Below the pieces are notes generated by a model. The model was not told where the DNA came from and did not search any database. It worked only from the letters and a program-made list of their open reading frames with translations. Position numbers and translations under genes: made by a program. DNA of 64,000 nucleotides from Gammaproteobacteria bacterium (GTDB taxonomy: Bacteria > Pseudomonadota > Gammaproteobacteria > 21-64-14). Within the stretch, counting starts at the first letter, position 1; the number at the start of each line of letters is the position of its first letter. Location of the stretch: positions 1-64,000 of the forward strand of contig JALUXX010000021.1 of NCBI GenBank assembly GCA_027013145.1. Direction: 5' to 3'. Shown here piece after piece: positions 1 to 9,172 of the stretch.

Positions 1-1
1 A

Positions 2-109
2 TTAGACCCCACTGCCGTCTGGCGGCGGGTGTGTGAACACCTGATGACCATGCTGACGGGGGTGAACTGGCTTCGGCCTCCGCCAAATCGCCTGGCAGGG
101 GCAGGGTAA
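2..109 (+). CDS. C-terminal end of an unidentified protein (partial)
   Basis: An open frame enters from the left edge and stops with TAA at 107-109, giving 35 residues with a Leu-Arg-Pro-Pro-Pro-Asn motif near the end. It converges tail to tail with bioD only 15 bases away. The short, Trp/Arg-rich tail could be the end of a transposase or another DNA-acting protein, but nothing in it identifies a family. The coding assignment rests only on the open frame and a plausible stop position; the rest of the gene lies outside the window. Confidence 0.3.
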   Translation, partial: LDPTAVWRRVCEHLMTMLTGVNWLRPPPNRLAGAG

Positions 110-124
110 TACACGTTTTTAGGC

Positions 125-805
125 TCACCAATCCGGGCCGTCGAGCCGCAGGCAGGCGGCGGCCGCTGCGGGGTCCACGCGCGCGAGGCGCGGCAGCTCC
201 CCCAGCAGCGGCGCCGGGATGTGCCGGCGCAGGGTGTCCACGTTCGCATCCGCGCGCAGACACGCCGGGTCGAGGCGGTTCGCGACCCAGCCGGCCAGCG
301 GCAGGCCGGCGCGCTGGATGCTCTCCACCGTGAGCAGGGCGTGGTTGAGGCAACCCAGGCGCACCGCGACCACCAGCACCACCGGAAAACCGAGTGCCGC
401 GGCCAGCTCCGCGACCGTCTCGCGTTCGTCGAGCGGGACGCGCCAGCCGCCGACGCCCTCGACGATCAGCGTCTCCACCATCGCCTGCACTTCCCGCACC
501 TGCGCGGCGATGCGCGCGATCGAGATCCAGGTGCCGGCCTCGGCGGCGGCCAGGTGCGGGGCGATGGGCGGGGCGAAGGCATAGGGGTTCACCGTCTCGT
601 AGGGCAGCGCCACCGAGGCCTCCGCCTGGAGCCGGAGCGCGTCGTCGTTGCGCAACGCCCCGCCCTGCTCCGTGCACCCGCTGGCCACCGGCTTCATCGC
701 CGCGACCCGCCGGCCGCGGGCCTTGAAGGCCCGCACCAAGCCGAGGCTGACGACGGTTTTGCCCACGCCGGTGTCGGTCCCGGTGACGAAATAGCCCGTG
801 CTCAC
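125..805 (-). CDS. bioD: ATP-dependent dethiobiotin synthetase BioD
   Basis: BioD carries out the penultimate step of biotin synthesis in the cytoplasm, closing the ureido ring of 7,8-diaminopelargonic acid with CO2 and ATP. The P-loop GTDTGVGKT sits at residues 8-16, as in the family, and the length of 226 aa is normal. I chose the GTG at 805: it overlaps the bioC stop (GTGA), and the family's N-terminal strand-P-loop block starts immediately after it. The open frame runs much further upstream, but that extension is only a shadow inside bioC. It is the last gene of the bioBFHCD operon. bioA is not in this window. Confidence 0.95.
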   Translation of the reverse strand: MSTGYFVTGTDTGVGKTVVSLGLVRAFKARGRRVAAMKPVASGCTEQGGALRNDDALRLQAEASVALPYETVNPYAFAPPIAPHLAAAEAGTWISIARIAAQVREVQAMVETLIVEGVGGWRVPLDERETVAELAAALGFPVVLVVAVRLGCLNHALLTVESIQRAGLPLAGWVANRLDPACLRADANVDTLRRHIPAPLLGELPRLARVDPAAAAACLRLDGPDW

Positions 806-1701
806 CGCCGCCCCCCGCGCCGTGCCGGTCCGCCCCCGCGCACCGGCACGGCGACGGCGACCGGCGCCTCGGCGCCTCCCCGGGGCTGTCCCGCGGCGGG
901 CCCCCAGGCATGTCCGTACACCACCTCGAAGCTCGCCGGCAGGCGCCCGCCGCTGCGCATGGACTCGTAGGCGCGCGCCATGGCCGCGAGGCGGGCGCGG
1001 GTGGTCAGACCGCGCGGGCGCCCCTCGTCGACCGCGCGCGAGCCGAGCCCCTTGAGGTCCCGCAGGAGGTCCTCGACCCGCGTATAGGTGAGCGTCAGCC
1101 GCTCGGCGTCCATGACCGGTTCCGCCAGCCCGGCACGCACCAGGGCGTCGCCCAAATCGTGCAGGTCGAGGAAGGGATTGACGTGCTCGCGCCCGTCGAC
1201 GCCGCGCCAGGCCGCGCGCAGCTCGCGCAGGGTGTCGGGTCCGAAGGTCGAGAACAGCACCGTACCCCCCGGGGCCAGCACGCGACGGAACTCCGCGAAC
1301 GCCGCGTCCGGCGCCGGGCACCACTGCAGCGCCAGATTCGAGAACACCAGATCCACGCTGGCGTCGGCGAACGGGAGGCGCTCGAGATCCGCGCACACGC
1401 AGCGCGGGCGCCGCCACCACGGCCCGCGGCGGCGCGCGCGCGCGAGCATCGCACCCGACCAGTCCAGCGCCACCACCAGCGCGCCGCGGTAGCGCGCCGC
1501 GAGCGCCGCGGCGGCGCGCCCGGTCCCCGCCCCGAGGTCGGCCACCCGCCGCGGGCGGAACGCGCGCAACAGATCGAGCCGCTCGAGCAGCCGCGCACCC
1601 ACCTCGCGCTGCAGCACGGCGACCCGGTCGTAGTCCCCCGCGGCGCGCTCGAAGCCCAGGCGCACCCGCCGCCGCCCGCGGTCCCAGCGCCCGTCAGGCA
1701 C
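802..1701 (-). CDS. bioC: Malonyl-ACP O-methyltransferase BioC
   Basis: BioC methylates malonyl-ACP with S-adenosylmethionine, disguising it so that fatty-acid synthase can build the pimeloyl chain. The class I methyltransferase motif I (VADLGAGTGRAA) lies about 45 residues in. It is followed by the acidic post-I strand and the LQWCPAPDAAFAEFRRVLAPGG block typical of BioC/UbiE-like enzymes (quoted here as motif context). The chosen GTG at 1701 gives 299 aa, close to pseudomonad BioC and longer than the roughly 250 aa E. coli enzyme. It overlaps bioH by 8 bases, so translation is probably coupled. The extra length is a basic, low-complexity C-terminal tail of about 20 residues rich in Arg and Gly. 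Confidence 0.92.
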   Translation of the reverse strand: MPDGRWDRGRRRVRLGFERAAGDYDRVAVLQREVGARLLERLDLLRAFRPRRVADLGAGTGRAAAALAARYRGALVVALDWSGAMLARARRRGPWWRRPRCVCADLERLPFADASVDLVFSNLALQWCPAPDAAFAEFRRVLAPGGTVLFSTFGPDTLRELRAAWRGVDGREHVNPFLDLHDLGDALVRAGLAEPVMDAERLTLTYTRVEDLLRDLKGLGSRAVDEGRPRGLTTRARLAAMARAYESMRSGGRLPASFEVVYGHAWGPAAGQPRGGAEAPVAVAVPVRGGGPARRGGRR

Positions 1702-2470
1702 GGGCCGACCCCGCGACCGCCGCCGCGAAGGCCTGCGGATGCGACAGGAAGGGCGCGTGTCCGGCGCCGGGAATGAGCACATGCCCGGCGCCGGGCACCG
1801 CGGCGGCCAGGGCCTCGGAGGCGGCCGGCGGCACCAGGGTGTCGCGCGCGCCGCTGATCACGGTCACCGGGATCCGCAGGTGCGCGAGGCGCGCCCGCAG
1901 GTCCGCGGTGCGCAGCACCTCGAGCCCGCCGCGCAGGGCCGCGGGCTGCGCGGCGGCACGGCGCAGCCCGCCCGAGCGCAACGCCCGCAGCGTGGCGCGC
2001 GCGCCCTCGGCCCCGCGCGTCTGCAGCGACAGGAATCGGCGCAGCGTGGCCTCCGGGTCGCGCTCGAGATCGGCGGCGAAGGCCTCGAGCACCGCGGGCT
2101 CCAGCGCCGCGGGCCAGTCGGGCGCCCGCGTGAAACGCGGCGTGGCCCCCGTCAGGATCAAGCCCGCGACCGGGGCGCCGGCGAGCGCCGCCGCCAGCGC
2201 CACCAGCGCCCCCAGAGACCAGCCGAGCCAGACGGCGCCGGGCGGCACCGCCGCGGCGACCGCGCGCGCGGCCCCTTCGAGCGCGAACCCCTCGGGCGGC
2301 GCCGGGCTGAATCCGTGGCCGGGCAGGTCGACGATCGACAGGCGCCGCCGCCCCCCCGGACCCGCGTCGAGATACGGGACCGCCGGCCCCCAGACCGCGC
2401 CGTCCAGCCCCCAGCCGTGGAGCAGCACCAGGTCGGGGCCCGCGCCCAGGGTCTCTACGTACAGGCTCAT
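1694..2470 (-). CDS. bioH: Pimeloyl-ACP methyl ester carboxylesterase BioH
   Basis: BioH removes the methyl group added by BioC once the pimeloyl chain is complete. It is an alpha/beta hydrolase of 258 aa with the oxyanion region HGWGLDG near residue 20, the nucleophile elbow G-W-S-L-G near residue 80, an acidic residue in SGARDTLVP and the catalytic His in [11 protein letters not shown] near the C-terminus. The ATG start at 2470 overlaps the bioF stop (ATGA) and matches the length of E. coli BioH. Having bioH inside the operon next to bioC is the pseudomonad-type arrangement, whereas E. coli keeps it elsewhere. Confidence 0.93.
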   Translation of the reverse strand: MSLYVETLGAGPDLVLLHGWGLDGAVWGPAVPYLDAGPGGRRRLSIVDLPGHGFSPAPPEGFALEGAARAVAAAVPPGAVWLGWSLGALVALAAALAGAPVAGLILTGATPRFTRAPDWPAALEPAVLEAFAADLERDPEATLRRFLSLQTRGAEGARATLRALRSGGLRRAAAQPAALRGGLEVLRTADLRARLAHLRIPVTVISGARDTLVPPAASEALAAAVPGAGHVLIPGAGHAPFLSHPQAFAAAVAGSARA

Positions 2471-3708
2471 GCGCACCCGGCCTCCGCCGCCGGCCAGACC
2501 TCGGCGAGCGCGGCGAGCAGGCGGTCCACGTGCGCCTCCTCGTGCAGTGCCGAGAAAGTCACGCGCAGGCGCGCGGTGCCCTGCGGGACGGTCGGCGGGC
2601 GGATCGCGCTCACCAGGATCCCGCGCGCCTCCAGCGCCGCCGACAGGGCCACGGCGCGCTCCGCGGAGCCGGTCACCAGCGGCTGGATCGGGGTCGTGGA
2701 GGCGCCGAGGGGCAGGCCGGCGGCCTGCGCCCCGGCGCGGAAACGCGCCACCAGCGCATGCAGGCGCTCGCGCCGCCACGGCTCGGCGGCCGCGATGCGC
2801 AGGGCGGCGCGGGTGGCCTCGGCTAGGGCCGGCGGCGGCGCGGTCGTATAGATATAGGTGCGTGCGCGCTGGATCAGGGTCTCGATCAGGTCCGCGTCGC
2901 CGGCGACGAAGGCGCCGAAGGTGCCGAACGCCTTGCCGAGCGTGCCCACCAGCACCGGCACCGCGTCCGCATCGAGCGCGTAGTGATCGAGCACGCCGCG
3001 ACCGCGCGGACCGACCACGCCCAGCCCGTGGGCGTCGTCGACCATCAGCCAGGCGCCGTGCGCGCGCGCCGTACGCGCGAGCGCGGGCAACGGCGCGAGG
3101 TCTCCGTCCATGCTGAACACCCCGTCGCTGACCACCAGCGCCCGGCCTTCGGACCGGCGCGCCGGCGCGCGGTCTTTGGGTGGCCGCGCCAAGGCGCGGT
3201 CTTTGAGTGGGCGCGCCAAGGCGCGGCCCAGGGCGTCGGCGTCGGCATGCCGGTAGCGCACCAGCCGCGCGCCCGACAGGCGCGCGGCGTCGAGCAGCGA
3301 GGCGTGATTGAGGCGGTCCGCGAAGACGCGGTCGCCGCGCCCGAGCAGCGCCGCGACCGCGCCGAGGTTGGCCATGTAGCCGGTGGAGAACAGCAGCGCC
3401 CGCGGGCGGCCGACGAACGCCGCCAGCTCCTCCTCGAGGGCGTGATGGGCGCGGCAGTGGCCGGTGATCAGGTGCGCGGCGCCGCTGCCCGTGCCGTAGC
3501 GGCGCGCGCCTTCGGCGAGCGCCGCGCCGAGCGCCGGATGCGCGGCCAGACCGAGATAGTCGTTGCTGCAGAAGACCAGCCGCCCGCGGCCGTCGATTAC
3601 GCCCTCCGCCCCCGGCATCCCGTCGCGCACCCGGCGCGCGCGGTAGAGCCCGGCGCGCCGGCGCGCCTCGAGGTCGGCGTGCAGGCGTGCGGCGAACGGC
3701 GCGCTCAT
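2467..3708 (-). CDS. bioF: 8-amino-7-oxononanoate synthase BioF
   Basis: This PLP enzyme condenses pimeloyl-ACP (or -CoA) with alanine. The PLP lysine is in GTLGKAFG, and the glycine-rich and Asp/His cofactor residues (VDDAHGLG) precede it, as in alpha-oxoamine synthases. The 413 aa length is about 25-30 residues more than E. coli BioF. The excess sits in one place, just before the conserved [12 protein letters not shown] strand, where the nine-residue units ALARPLKDR and ALARPPKDR repeat, followed by a diverged third. The ATG start at 3708 overlaps the bioB stop. The repeat probably forms a surface loop and should not abolish activity, since all core motifs are intact. Confidence 0.93.
   Translation of the reverse strand: MSAPFAARLHADLEARRRAGLYRARRVRDGMPGAEGVIDGRGRLVFCSNDYLGLAAHPALGAALAEGARRYGTGSGAAHLITGHCRAHHALEEELAAFVGRPRALLFSTGYMANLGAVAALLGRGDRVFADRLNHASLLDAARLSGARLVRYRHADADALGRALARPLKDRALARPPKDRAPARRSEGRALVVSDGVFSMDGDLAPLPALARTARAHGAWLMVDDAHGLGVVGPRGRGVLDHYALDADAVPVLVGTLGKAFGTFGAFVAGDADLIETLIQRARTYIYTTAPPPALAEATRAALRIAAAEPWRRERLHALVARFRAGAQAAGLPLGASTTPIQPLVTGSAERAVALSAALEARGILVSAIRPPTVPQGTARLRVTFSALHEEAHVDRLLAALAEVWPAAEAGCA
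3167..3220. repeat. 27-bp in-frame tandem duplication inside bioF
   Basis: Two adjacent 27-base units (3167-3193 and 3194-3220) differ at only two positions. Each encodes nine residues of the form ALARPxKDR on the minus strand. A third, more diverged unit precedes them in the plus-strand sequence and a partial one follows. The period is a multiple of three, so the reading frame is kept. The number of units could vary between strains by slippage. Confidence 0.85.
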
Positions 3709-4703
3709 GGCGCCGGGTGGATACCCAGGCGTGCGAACAGCCGCCGGTCGTGCTCGCTCGCGGGGTTGCCCGTGGTCAGCAGCCGGTCGCCGTAGAAGAT
3801 GGAATTCGCGCCGGCGAGGAAGCACAGGGCCTGCAGCTCGTCGCTCATCGCCGTGCGCCCCGCCGACAGGCGCACCGTGCTGCGCGGCAGGACGATGCGC
3901 GCGACCGCGACGGTGCGCACGAAGTCCAGCGGGTCGGGCGGCGCGGCATGTTCCAGCGGCGTGCCGGGGACCGGGACGAGCTGGTTGATGGGCACGCTCT
4001 CGGGGTGCTCGGGCAGGTTCGCCAGCGTCTGCAGCAACGCGGCGCGGTCGTCGACGTCCTCGCCCATGCCGAGGATGCCCCCGCAACAGACCCGCAACCC
4101 GGCCGCGCGCACGTGCGCGAGGGTATCGAGACGGTCCTGGTAGGTGCGCGTGGTGATGACCTCGCCGTAGAAGCGCTCGGAGGTATCCAGGTTGTGGTTG
4201 TAGTAGTCGAGCCCCGCCGCGGCGAGCTGCCGCGCCTGTTCGGCGCTGAGCATCCCCAGGGTCATGCAGGTCTCGAGCCCGAGGGCCTTGACGCCGCGCA
4301 CCATCTCCGTGAGCGCCGGGAACTCCCGCGCGCGCGGGCTGCGCCACGCCGCCCCCATGCAGAAGCGCGTCGCGCCGGCGGCCTTGGCGGCGCGCGCCGC
4401 CTCCAGCACCTCATCGAGCGCCATCAGCGGCTCGGCCTCGAGGCCGGTGCGATGGCGTGCGCTCTGCGGACAGTAGCCGCAGTCCTCCGGGCACGCGCCG
4501 GTCTTGATGCTCAACAGCGTGCTGACCTGCACCGCGTTGGGGTCGAAGTTGCGCCGGTGCACGCACTGCGCGCGGTGGAGCAGATCGGCGAACGGCAGGT
4601 CGAACAACGCCCGCACCTGCGCCTGCGTCCAGTCGTGGCGCGGGACGGCGGCATCGAACGCAGCCTCGTCGACGGGTTCCCCCGGGTGCGCACAGGCGGA
4701 CAT
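3705..4703 (-). CDS. bioB: Biotin synthase BioB
   Basis: BioB is the radical-SAM enzyme that inserts sulfur into dethiobiotin. The radical-SAM cluster motif C-x3-C-x2-C appears as [12 protein letters not shown] near residues 71-78, and the YNHNLDTS block that contributes to substrate binding is present further in. The length of 332 aa is normal. The ATG at 4703 has a GAGGAG ribosome-binding site seven bases upstream (plus-strand 4711-4716). It is the first gene of bioBFHCD; the next start overlaps its stop, so the whole set is probably one translationally coupled transcript. Confidence 0.96.
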   Translation of the reverse strand: MSACAHPGEPVDEAAFDAAVPRHDWTQAQVRALFDLPFADLLHRAQCVHRRNFDPNAVQVSTLLSIKTGACPEDCGYCPQSARHRTGLEAEPLMALDEVLEAARAAKAAGATRFCMGAAWRSPRAREFPALTEMVRGVKALGLETCMTLGMLSAEQARQLAAAGLDYYNHNLDTSERFYGEVITTRTYQDRLDTLAHVRAAGLRVCCGGILGMGEDVDDRAALLQTLANLPEHPESVPINQLVPVPGTPLEHAAPPDPLDFVRTVAVARIVLPRSTVRLSAGRTAMSDELQALCFLAGANSIFYGDRLLTTGNPASEHDRRLFARLGIHPAP

Positions 4704-4750
4704 GGCTATACTCCTCGGACCGGGGGACGGGACGCCCCCAATGGCCCGCG

Positions 4751-4778
4751 ACTATATCGCCGATGGACCGGCTGTCAA
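4751..4778 (-). promoter_or_regulatory. Sigma-70 promoter of the bio operon
   Basis: Read on the minus strand, a perfect -35 TTGACA (plus 4773-4778) is followed after 16 bases by TATAGT (plus 4751-4756), a near-consensus -10. The bioB start codon is about 48 bases downstream of the -10. The -35 hexamer falls inside one half-site of the BirA operator described separately, which explains how binding would block transcription. Confidence 0.8.
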
Positions 4779-5506
4779 CCAATCTCCGCCTGCTGGTTTA
4801 CAACTGGCTCAAAAATGCCCGTTTGCGGTGGGCGCCGGGCGCCTGCGTGCTGTGCCGCGCCGCCGCACCGCCGGGGCGCGATCTGTGCGCCGGCTGCCTG
4901 GAGGACCTGCCTCGGCCGGGCGCGGGGTGCGAGCGCTGCGCCCTGCCGCTCCCGGGAACGCCGGCGGCCCACCTGTGTGGGCGCTGCATCCGCCGGCCGC
5001 CGGCCTTCGATCGCGTCGTCGCCGCCTTCGAGTACGCCGGACCGGTCGCGTGGCTGGTGCAACAGATGAAGTTCCGCCGCCGGCTGGCGCTCGCGACGCT
5101 GCTCGGGGGGCTGCTGGCCGAGCGGGTGGCCGCCGACCTCGCCGCCGCGCCCGAGTGTCTGGTGCCGGTGCCGATGCACGCGGCGCGCCTGCGCGCGCGC
5201 GGCTTCGATCAGGCCCTGGAACTCGCGCGCCCCGTCGCCCGCCGCCTGCGCATCCCCATCGACCGCCGCCTCTGCCGGCGCGTGCGCCACACCCGGCCCC
5301 AATCCTCGCTGCCCCTGGCCGAGCGCGGACCGAACGTGCGCGGGGCCTTCGCCGCGGCCGCCGGGGCGGCGCCGCAGCATGTGGCGATCGTCGACGACGT
5401 GGTCACCAGCGCGGGCACCGTGGACGAACTCGCGCGCGCCCTGCGCGGCGCGGGGGCACGCCGCATCGAGGTCTGGACGCTGGCCCGCGCCGTGCCGCAC
5501 CATTGA
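4763..5506 (+). CDS. ComF-family phosphoribosyltransferase-like protein
   Basis: A 247 aa protein of the ComF/GntX family, linked in other bacteria to DNA uptake or use of extracellular DNA. The N-terminal part holds two pairs of CxxC motifs (CVLC, CAGC, CERC, CGRC), a double zinc ribbon within residues 28-85. The C-terminal part is a type I PRTase-like fold with the PRPP-loop signature VAIVDDVVTSAGT near residue 205. The ATG at 4763 is the first reasonable start. It puts the BirA operator inside the coding sequence, so a later start cannot be excluded, but the residues upstream of the zinc ribbon look family-like. It is divergent from bioB, as in pseudomonads. Confidence 0.88.
   Translation: MDRLSTNLRLLVYNWLKNARLRWAPGACVLCRAAAPPGRDLCAGCLEDLPRPGAGCERCALPLPGTPAAHLCGRCIRRPPAFDRVVAAFEYAGPVAWLVQQMKFRRRLALATLLGGLLAERVAADLAAAPECLVPVPMHAARLRARGFDQALELARPVARRLRIPIDRRLCRRVRHTRPQSSLPLAERGPNVRGAFAAAAGAAPQHVAIVDDVVTSAGTVDELARALRGAGARRIEVWTLARAVPHH
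4772..4803. promoter_or_regulatory. BirA (biotin repressor) operator
   Basis: Two inverted half-sites, CTGTCAACC (4772-4780) and GGTTTACAA (4795-4803), are separated by 14 bases. This matches the known proteobacterial BirA operator, TTGTAAACC-N14/15-GGTTTACAA, with two mismatches in the left half and none in the right. One half covers the -35 of the bio promoter. The operator also lies within codons 4-14 of the divergent comF-like gene, so bound BirA might affect that gene as well. The birA gene itself is not in this window. Confidence 0.85.
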
Positions 5507-5513
5507 CGCCGCT

Positions 5514-6398
5514 ATGCCCACCCCGCCCGGATCCCGCCCGGCGCCGACCGCCGCGACCCCCGACGACGCCTGGCCGGCGCCGGCGAAGCTGAATCTGCTG
5601 TTGCGCGTCGTCGGCCGCCGCCCCGACGGCTATCACCGTCTGCAGACGGTGTTCCAGTTCATCGACCGCTGCGACCGGCTGCGCTTCGAGGTGCGCGCCG
5701 ACGGACGGGTGCGCCGCACCGGCGGGCCCGACGGCGTACCCGAGGACGAGGATCTCACCGTGCGGGCCGCCCGTCTCCTGCAGGCGGCCGGCGGGACGCG
5801 GCACGGCGCCGACATCCACCTCGAAAAGCGACTGCCGGCCGGCGGCGGGCTGGGGGGCGGGAGTTCCGATGCGGCCACCGCGCTGGTCGCGCTCAACCGC
5901 CTGTGGGGACTCGCGCTGCCGATCGAGCGGCTCGCGCAGCTCGGGCTGAGCCTGGGCGCCGACGTCCCGGTGTTCGTGCGCGGGCGGGCCGCCTGGGCCG
6001 AGGGGGTCGGGGAAGAACTCACGCCGCTGGAGCTGCCCTGTCCCTGGTACCTGGTCGTGGTGCCGCGCGTGCACGTCTCGACCCGCGAGGTCTTCGCCGC
6101 GCCCGAATTGACACGCAACTCCCCCCCCATCACAATTACCGATTTCCTGTCCGGGGTGCGGACCAACGACTGCGAGCCGGTGGTGCGGGCGCGCTACCCC
6201 GCGGTGGCGCAGGCGCTCGACTGGCTCGGCGGCCGCGGCGAGGCGCACCTCACCGGGACCGGCGGCTGCGTCTTCGCGGCCTACCCGGATCGCGCGCGGG
6301 CCGAGGCCGTGCGCGCCGCGCTGCCGGACGGATGGGACGGGTTCGTGGCGCGGGGGCGGAACCGCTCGCCGCTGCTCGACGCGGTTGCGGCGGGCTGA
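5514..6398 (+). CDS. ispE: 4-diphosphocytidyl-2-C-methyl-D-erythritol kinase IspE
   Basis: IspE phosphorylates CDP-methylerythritol in the non-mevalonate isoprenoid pathway. It is a GHMP kinase: PAPAKLNLLL at the N-terminus, the ATP-binding PAGGGLGGGSSDAAT near residue 105 (motif 2), and the C-terminal LTGTGGCVFA block (motif 3). The ATG at 5514 gives 294 aa, with a slightly long Pro/Ala-rich N-terminal leader of about 20 residues. It starts seven bases after the comF stop, so the two may be co-transcribed. ispE followed by tRNA-Gln and prs is a conserved gammaproteobacterial order. Confidence 0.94.
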   Translation: MPTPPGSRPAPTAATPDDAWPAPAKLNLLLRVVGRRPDGYHRLQTVFQFIDRCDRLRFEVRADGRVRRTGGPDGVPEDEDLTVRAARLLQAAGGTRHGADIHLEKRLPAGGGLGGGSSDAATALVALNRLWGLALPIERLAQLGLSLGADVPVFVRGRAAWAEGVGEELTPLELPCPWYLVVVPRVHVSTREVFAAPELTRNSPPITITDFLSGVRTNDCEPVVRARYPAVAQALDWLGGRGEAHLTGTGGCVFAAYPDRARAEAVRAALPDGWDGFVARGRNRSPLLDAVAAG

Positions 6399-6567
6399 AG
6401 CCCGCGCCAGGAGCCGGTCGGGGTCGCGCGGGGGCCGGTCCGTGAATCGGCCCCGGGCGAACCGCTCCGGTCCCTACCATGATTGAGGCGGGTACGGGGC
6501 GACCGGCCGACGGGGCGAACGAGTATGCAAGCCGGCGCGCCCGCCCGCTTCCGTACTCGTTCGTGAT

Positions 6568-6639
6568 TGGGGCGTAGCCAAGCGGTAAGGCACTGGGTTT
6601 TGGTCCCAGCATTCCCAGGTTCGAATCCTGGCGCCCCAG
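6568..6639 (+). tRNA. tRNA-Gln (anticodon TTG)
   Basis: A complete cloverleaf: acceptor TGGGGCG pairs with CGCCCCA, the anticodon stem CTGGG/CCCAG encloses loop TTTTGGT with TTG in the middle, and the T-arm contains GGTTCGAATCC. The genome does not encode the full CCA end (CCT follows), so it is added after transcription. Its place between ispE and prs is the usual one in gammaproteobacteria. Confidence 0.97.
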
Positions 6640-6712
6640 CCTATCGGCGGCCGGCTGCACGGCCTGCGCGGAGGCGGCGGGCGCAACAGATCCAGGCGAC
6701 GGGACGGCATCC

Positions 6713-7666
6713 GTGAGCGACGGCAGAATGGTGGTCTTTTCGGGGAACGCCAATCCCCAGCTCGCGCACGACGTGGTCACCCACCTGCGCATGCCGCTGG
6801 GCAAGGCCGTCGTCGGGCGTTTCAGCGACGGCGAGATCATGGTCGAGATCATGGAGAACGTGCGCGGCGCGGACGCCTTCGTGCTGCAGCCGACCTGCAC
6901 CCCGACCAACGACAACCTGATGGAACTGCTGGTGATGGTCGACGCCCTCAAGCGCGCCTCGGCCAACCGCGTCACCGCGGTCATCCCCTACTTCGGGTAT
7001 GCCCGCCAGGACCGCCGGCCGCGCGCGGCGCGCGTGCCGATCAGCGCCAAGGTGGTCGCGAACATGATCGGCACCGCGGGCACCGACCGCGTGCTGACGG
7101 TGGATCTGCACTCCGACCAGATCCAGGGATTTTTCGATGTGCCGGTGGACAACGTGTACGCCTCGCCGGTACTGCTGGGCGAGATCTGGCGGCGCAAGTA
7201 CGCCGAACCGATCGTGGTGTCGCCGGACGTGGGCGGCGTAGTGCGCGCACGCGCCATCGCCAAGCGCCTCGACGACGCCGATCTGGCGATCATCGACAAG
7301 CGCCGCCCGCGCGCCAACGTCGCCAAGGTGATGCACATCATCGGCGACGTGCGCGGGCGCACCTGCATCCTGATGGACGACCTGGTGGATACCGCCGGGA
7401 CCTTGTGTCAGGCGGCGCGAGCCCTGAAGAAGGCCGGCGCACCGACGGTCGTCGCCTACTGCACGCACCCGGTGCTCTCGGGCCCGGCGCTGAAGAACAT
7501 CGAAGATTCGGAGCTCGACGAGCTGGTGGTCACCGACACCATCCCGTTGAGCGCCGCGGCGCGCGACTGCGCGAAGATCCGCCAGCTCAGCATCGCCGAG
7601 ATGCTCGCCGAGTCGATGCTGCGGATCCACACGGACGAATCGGTGAGCGAGCTGTTCATGGATTGA
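6713..7666 (+). CDS. prs: Ribose-phosphate pyrophosphokinase Prs
   Basis: Prs makes PRPP from ribose 5-phosphate and ATP for nucleotide, His and Trp synthesis. Family blocks are present: [10 protein letters not shown] at the start, [11 protein letters not shown] (catalytic and metal region) near residue 130, and the PRPP loop [13 protein letters not shown] near residue 220. The 317 aa length is typical. I take the GTG at 6713; an ATG five codons later would remove the conserved first residues. The transcript probably also covers the tRNA-Gln just upstream. Confidence 0.95.
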   Translation: MSDGRMVVFSGNANPQLAHDVVTHLRMPLGKAVVGRFSDGEIMVEIMENVRGADAFVLQPTCTPTNDNLMELLVMVDALKRASANRVTAVIPYFGYARQDRRPRAARVPISAKVVANMIGTAGTDRVLTVDLHSDQIQGFFDVPVDNVYASPVLLGEIWRRKYAEPIVVSPDVGGVVRARAIAKRLDDADLAIIDKRRPRANVAKVMHIIGDVRGRTCILMDDLVDTAGTLCQAARALKKAGAPTVVAYCTHPVLSGPALKNIEDSELDELVVTDTIPLSAAARDCAKIRQLSIAEMLAESMLRIHTDESVSELFMD

Positions 7667-7745
7667 CGAAGAACACGCGCCCGCCCCTGGTCGCGGGGGC
7701 GGCGCAACCGCCGCAATGCGGCACCTTCAGACCGGGAGTACGACG

Positions 7746-8420
7746 ATGGAAGCCGAATTTGTACTGAACGCCGAACCGCGCAGCGACAAGGGGAAGGGTG
7801 CGAGCCGCCGCCTGCGTCGCGCGAACAAGGTCCCCGCCATCCTCTACGGCGGGGACACCGAACCCGAAGCGCTGGCCCTCGACCACAACGAGATCCTGCA
7901 GCGCCTGCGCCACGAGGCCTTCTACTCCCACATCCTCACCGTGGCGGTGGGGGGACGCCGGGAGAAGGCGATCCTGCGCGACCTGCAGCGCCATCCGAGC
8001 AAGCCGCAGATCCTGCACATGGACCTGCAGCGGGTGAGCGAGACCGAGGCGATCCGCGTGCATGTCCCGCTGCACTTCGTCGGCGGCGACATCGCCCCCG
8101 GGGTCAAGCAGAGCGGTGGCGTCGTCAGCCACCAGATGGTCGAGGTCGAAGTCGAGTGCCTGCCCGCCGACCTGCCCGAGTTCATCGAGGTCGACCTCTC
8201 CGGACTGCAACTCGGCGAGGCCGTGCACCTCTCCGAGCTGAAGCCGCCCAAGGGCGTGGCGATCGTGGAACTGATGCACGGCGCGGAGCACGATCAGCCG
8301 GTGGCCTCGATCCACGCCCCGCGCACCGCCGCCGTCGAGGCCGAAACCGAGCAGCCGGCCGAGGGCGCGGAGGGCGCGGCCGAGCAGCCCGCCGGCGGCG
8401 CCAAGCCCGAGGCCTCCTGA
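7746..8420 (+). CDS. rplY: 50S ribosomal protein L25/general stress protein Ctc
   Basis: This is the long (Ctc/TL5) form of L25, which binds 5S rRNA. The N-terminal L25 domain occupies about residues 1-95 ([20 protein letters not shown] region) and a beta-barrel C-terminal domain residues 96-190. The last 30 residues are an Ala/Glu/Gly/Pro-rich tail common in this form. The ATG at 7746 has GGGAG upstream with good spacing; an upstream in-frame ATG would add non-family residues. The gene sits between prs and pth, a widely conserved order. A G+C-rich hairpin (CGCCCC/GGGGCG) lies between prs and this gene. Confidence 0.95.
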   Translation: MEAEFVLNAEPRSDKGKGASRRLRRANKVPAILYGGDTEPEALALDHNEILQRLRHEAFYSHILTVAVGGRREKAILRDLQRHPSKPQILHMDLQRVSETEAIRVHVPLHFVGGDIAPGVKQSGGVVSHQMVEVEVECLPADLPEFIEVDLSGLQLGEAVHLSELKPPKGVAIVELMHGAEHDQPVASIHAPRTAAVEAETEQPAEGAEGAAEQPAGGAKPEAS

Positions 8421-8434
8421 GCCGGCGCGGCGCG

Positions 8435-9037
8435 GTGGCGGGCACGCCTTCGCGGGATCCGAGCGGCGTCGCCCTGATCGTCGGCCTCGGCAACCCCGGG
8501 GCCGAATACATCGCCAGCCGCCACAATGCGGGGTACTGGTTCGTCGACGCCGTCGCCGCACGCCATCACGGCGCCTTCCGCACCGAGACTCGCTTTCACG
8601 GGGCGGCGTGCCGGGTGGACGTGGACGGGAGCCCGGTGCGGCTGCTCAAGCCGACGACGTTCATGAACCGCAGCGGCCTGGCGGTGGTCGCGCTGGCCGG
8701 CTACTTCCGCATACCCCCGGACCAGATCCTGGTCGTGCACGACGACCTCGACTTCCCGCCGGGGACGGTGCGGCTAAAATCCGGCGGCGGGGCGGGCGGG
8801 CACAACGGCGTAGCCGACGTCACCCGCGCCCTCGGCACCGACGGCTACCGGCGCCTGCGCATCGGCATCGGCCGGCCCGCGGGCCGCGCCGGGGGGGTGG
8901 ACTACGTCCTCGGCCGCCCCTCGGCCCCGGACCGCGAGGCCATCGAACGGGCCATCGACGAGGCCCTCGAGGTCCTGCCGCTGATGGTCGGCGGGGACTG
9001 GGAACGCGCCACCCAGCACCTGCACAGCACGGCGTAG
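8435..9037 (+). CDS. pth: Peptidyl-tRNA hydrolase Pth
   Basis: Pth releases peptides from prematurely dissociated peptidyl-tRNA, recycling tRNA. Conserved blocks are VGLGNPGAEY, the catalytic His in SRHNAGYWF near residue 28, and the acidic pair in VVHDDLDFPPG near residue 100. The GTG at 8435 gives 200 aa, close to the 194 aa E. coli enzyme, and starts 14 bases after the rplY stop. Frames extending further upstream merely run through rplY. The segment GGGAGGHNGV, also diagnostic, is present. Confidence 0.95.
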   Translation: MAGTPSRDPSGVALIVGLGNPGAEYIASRHNAGYWFVDAVAARHHGAFRTETRFHGAACRVDVDGSPVRLLKPTTFMNRSGLAVVALAGYFRIPPDQILVVHDDLDFPPGTVRLKSGGGAGGHNGVADVTRALGTDGYRRLRIGIGRPAGRAGGVDYVLGRPSAPDREAIERAIDEALEVLPLMVGGDWERATQHLHSTA

Positions 9038-9172
9038 GGGGCCCTGCCCCACCGGCACCGCCGAACCACTCCGACGGCGGCCCCGGAATCGTCGGGCGGG
9101 CCTTGGCCTGCCGGCGACGCCGGACCCGAACCGGCCTCACCCGATCCGAACCGGACTAAGGAACCAACACCC

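Noticed and set aside
2467-4347. A 626-codon reading of bioF with a long N-terminal extension
   Set aside because: The added part runs antiparallel to family expectations and is the shifted frame of bioB. The true start at 3708 overlaps the bioB stop.
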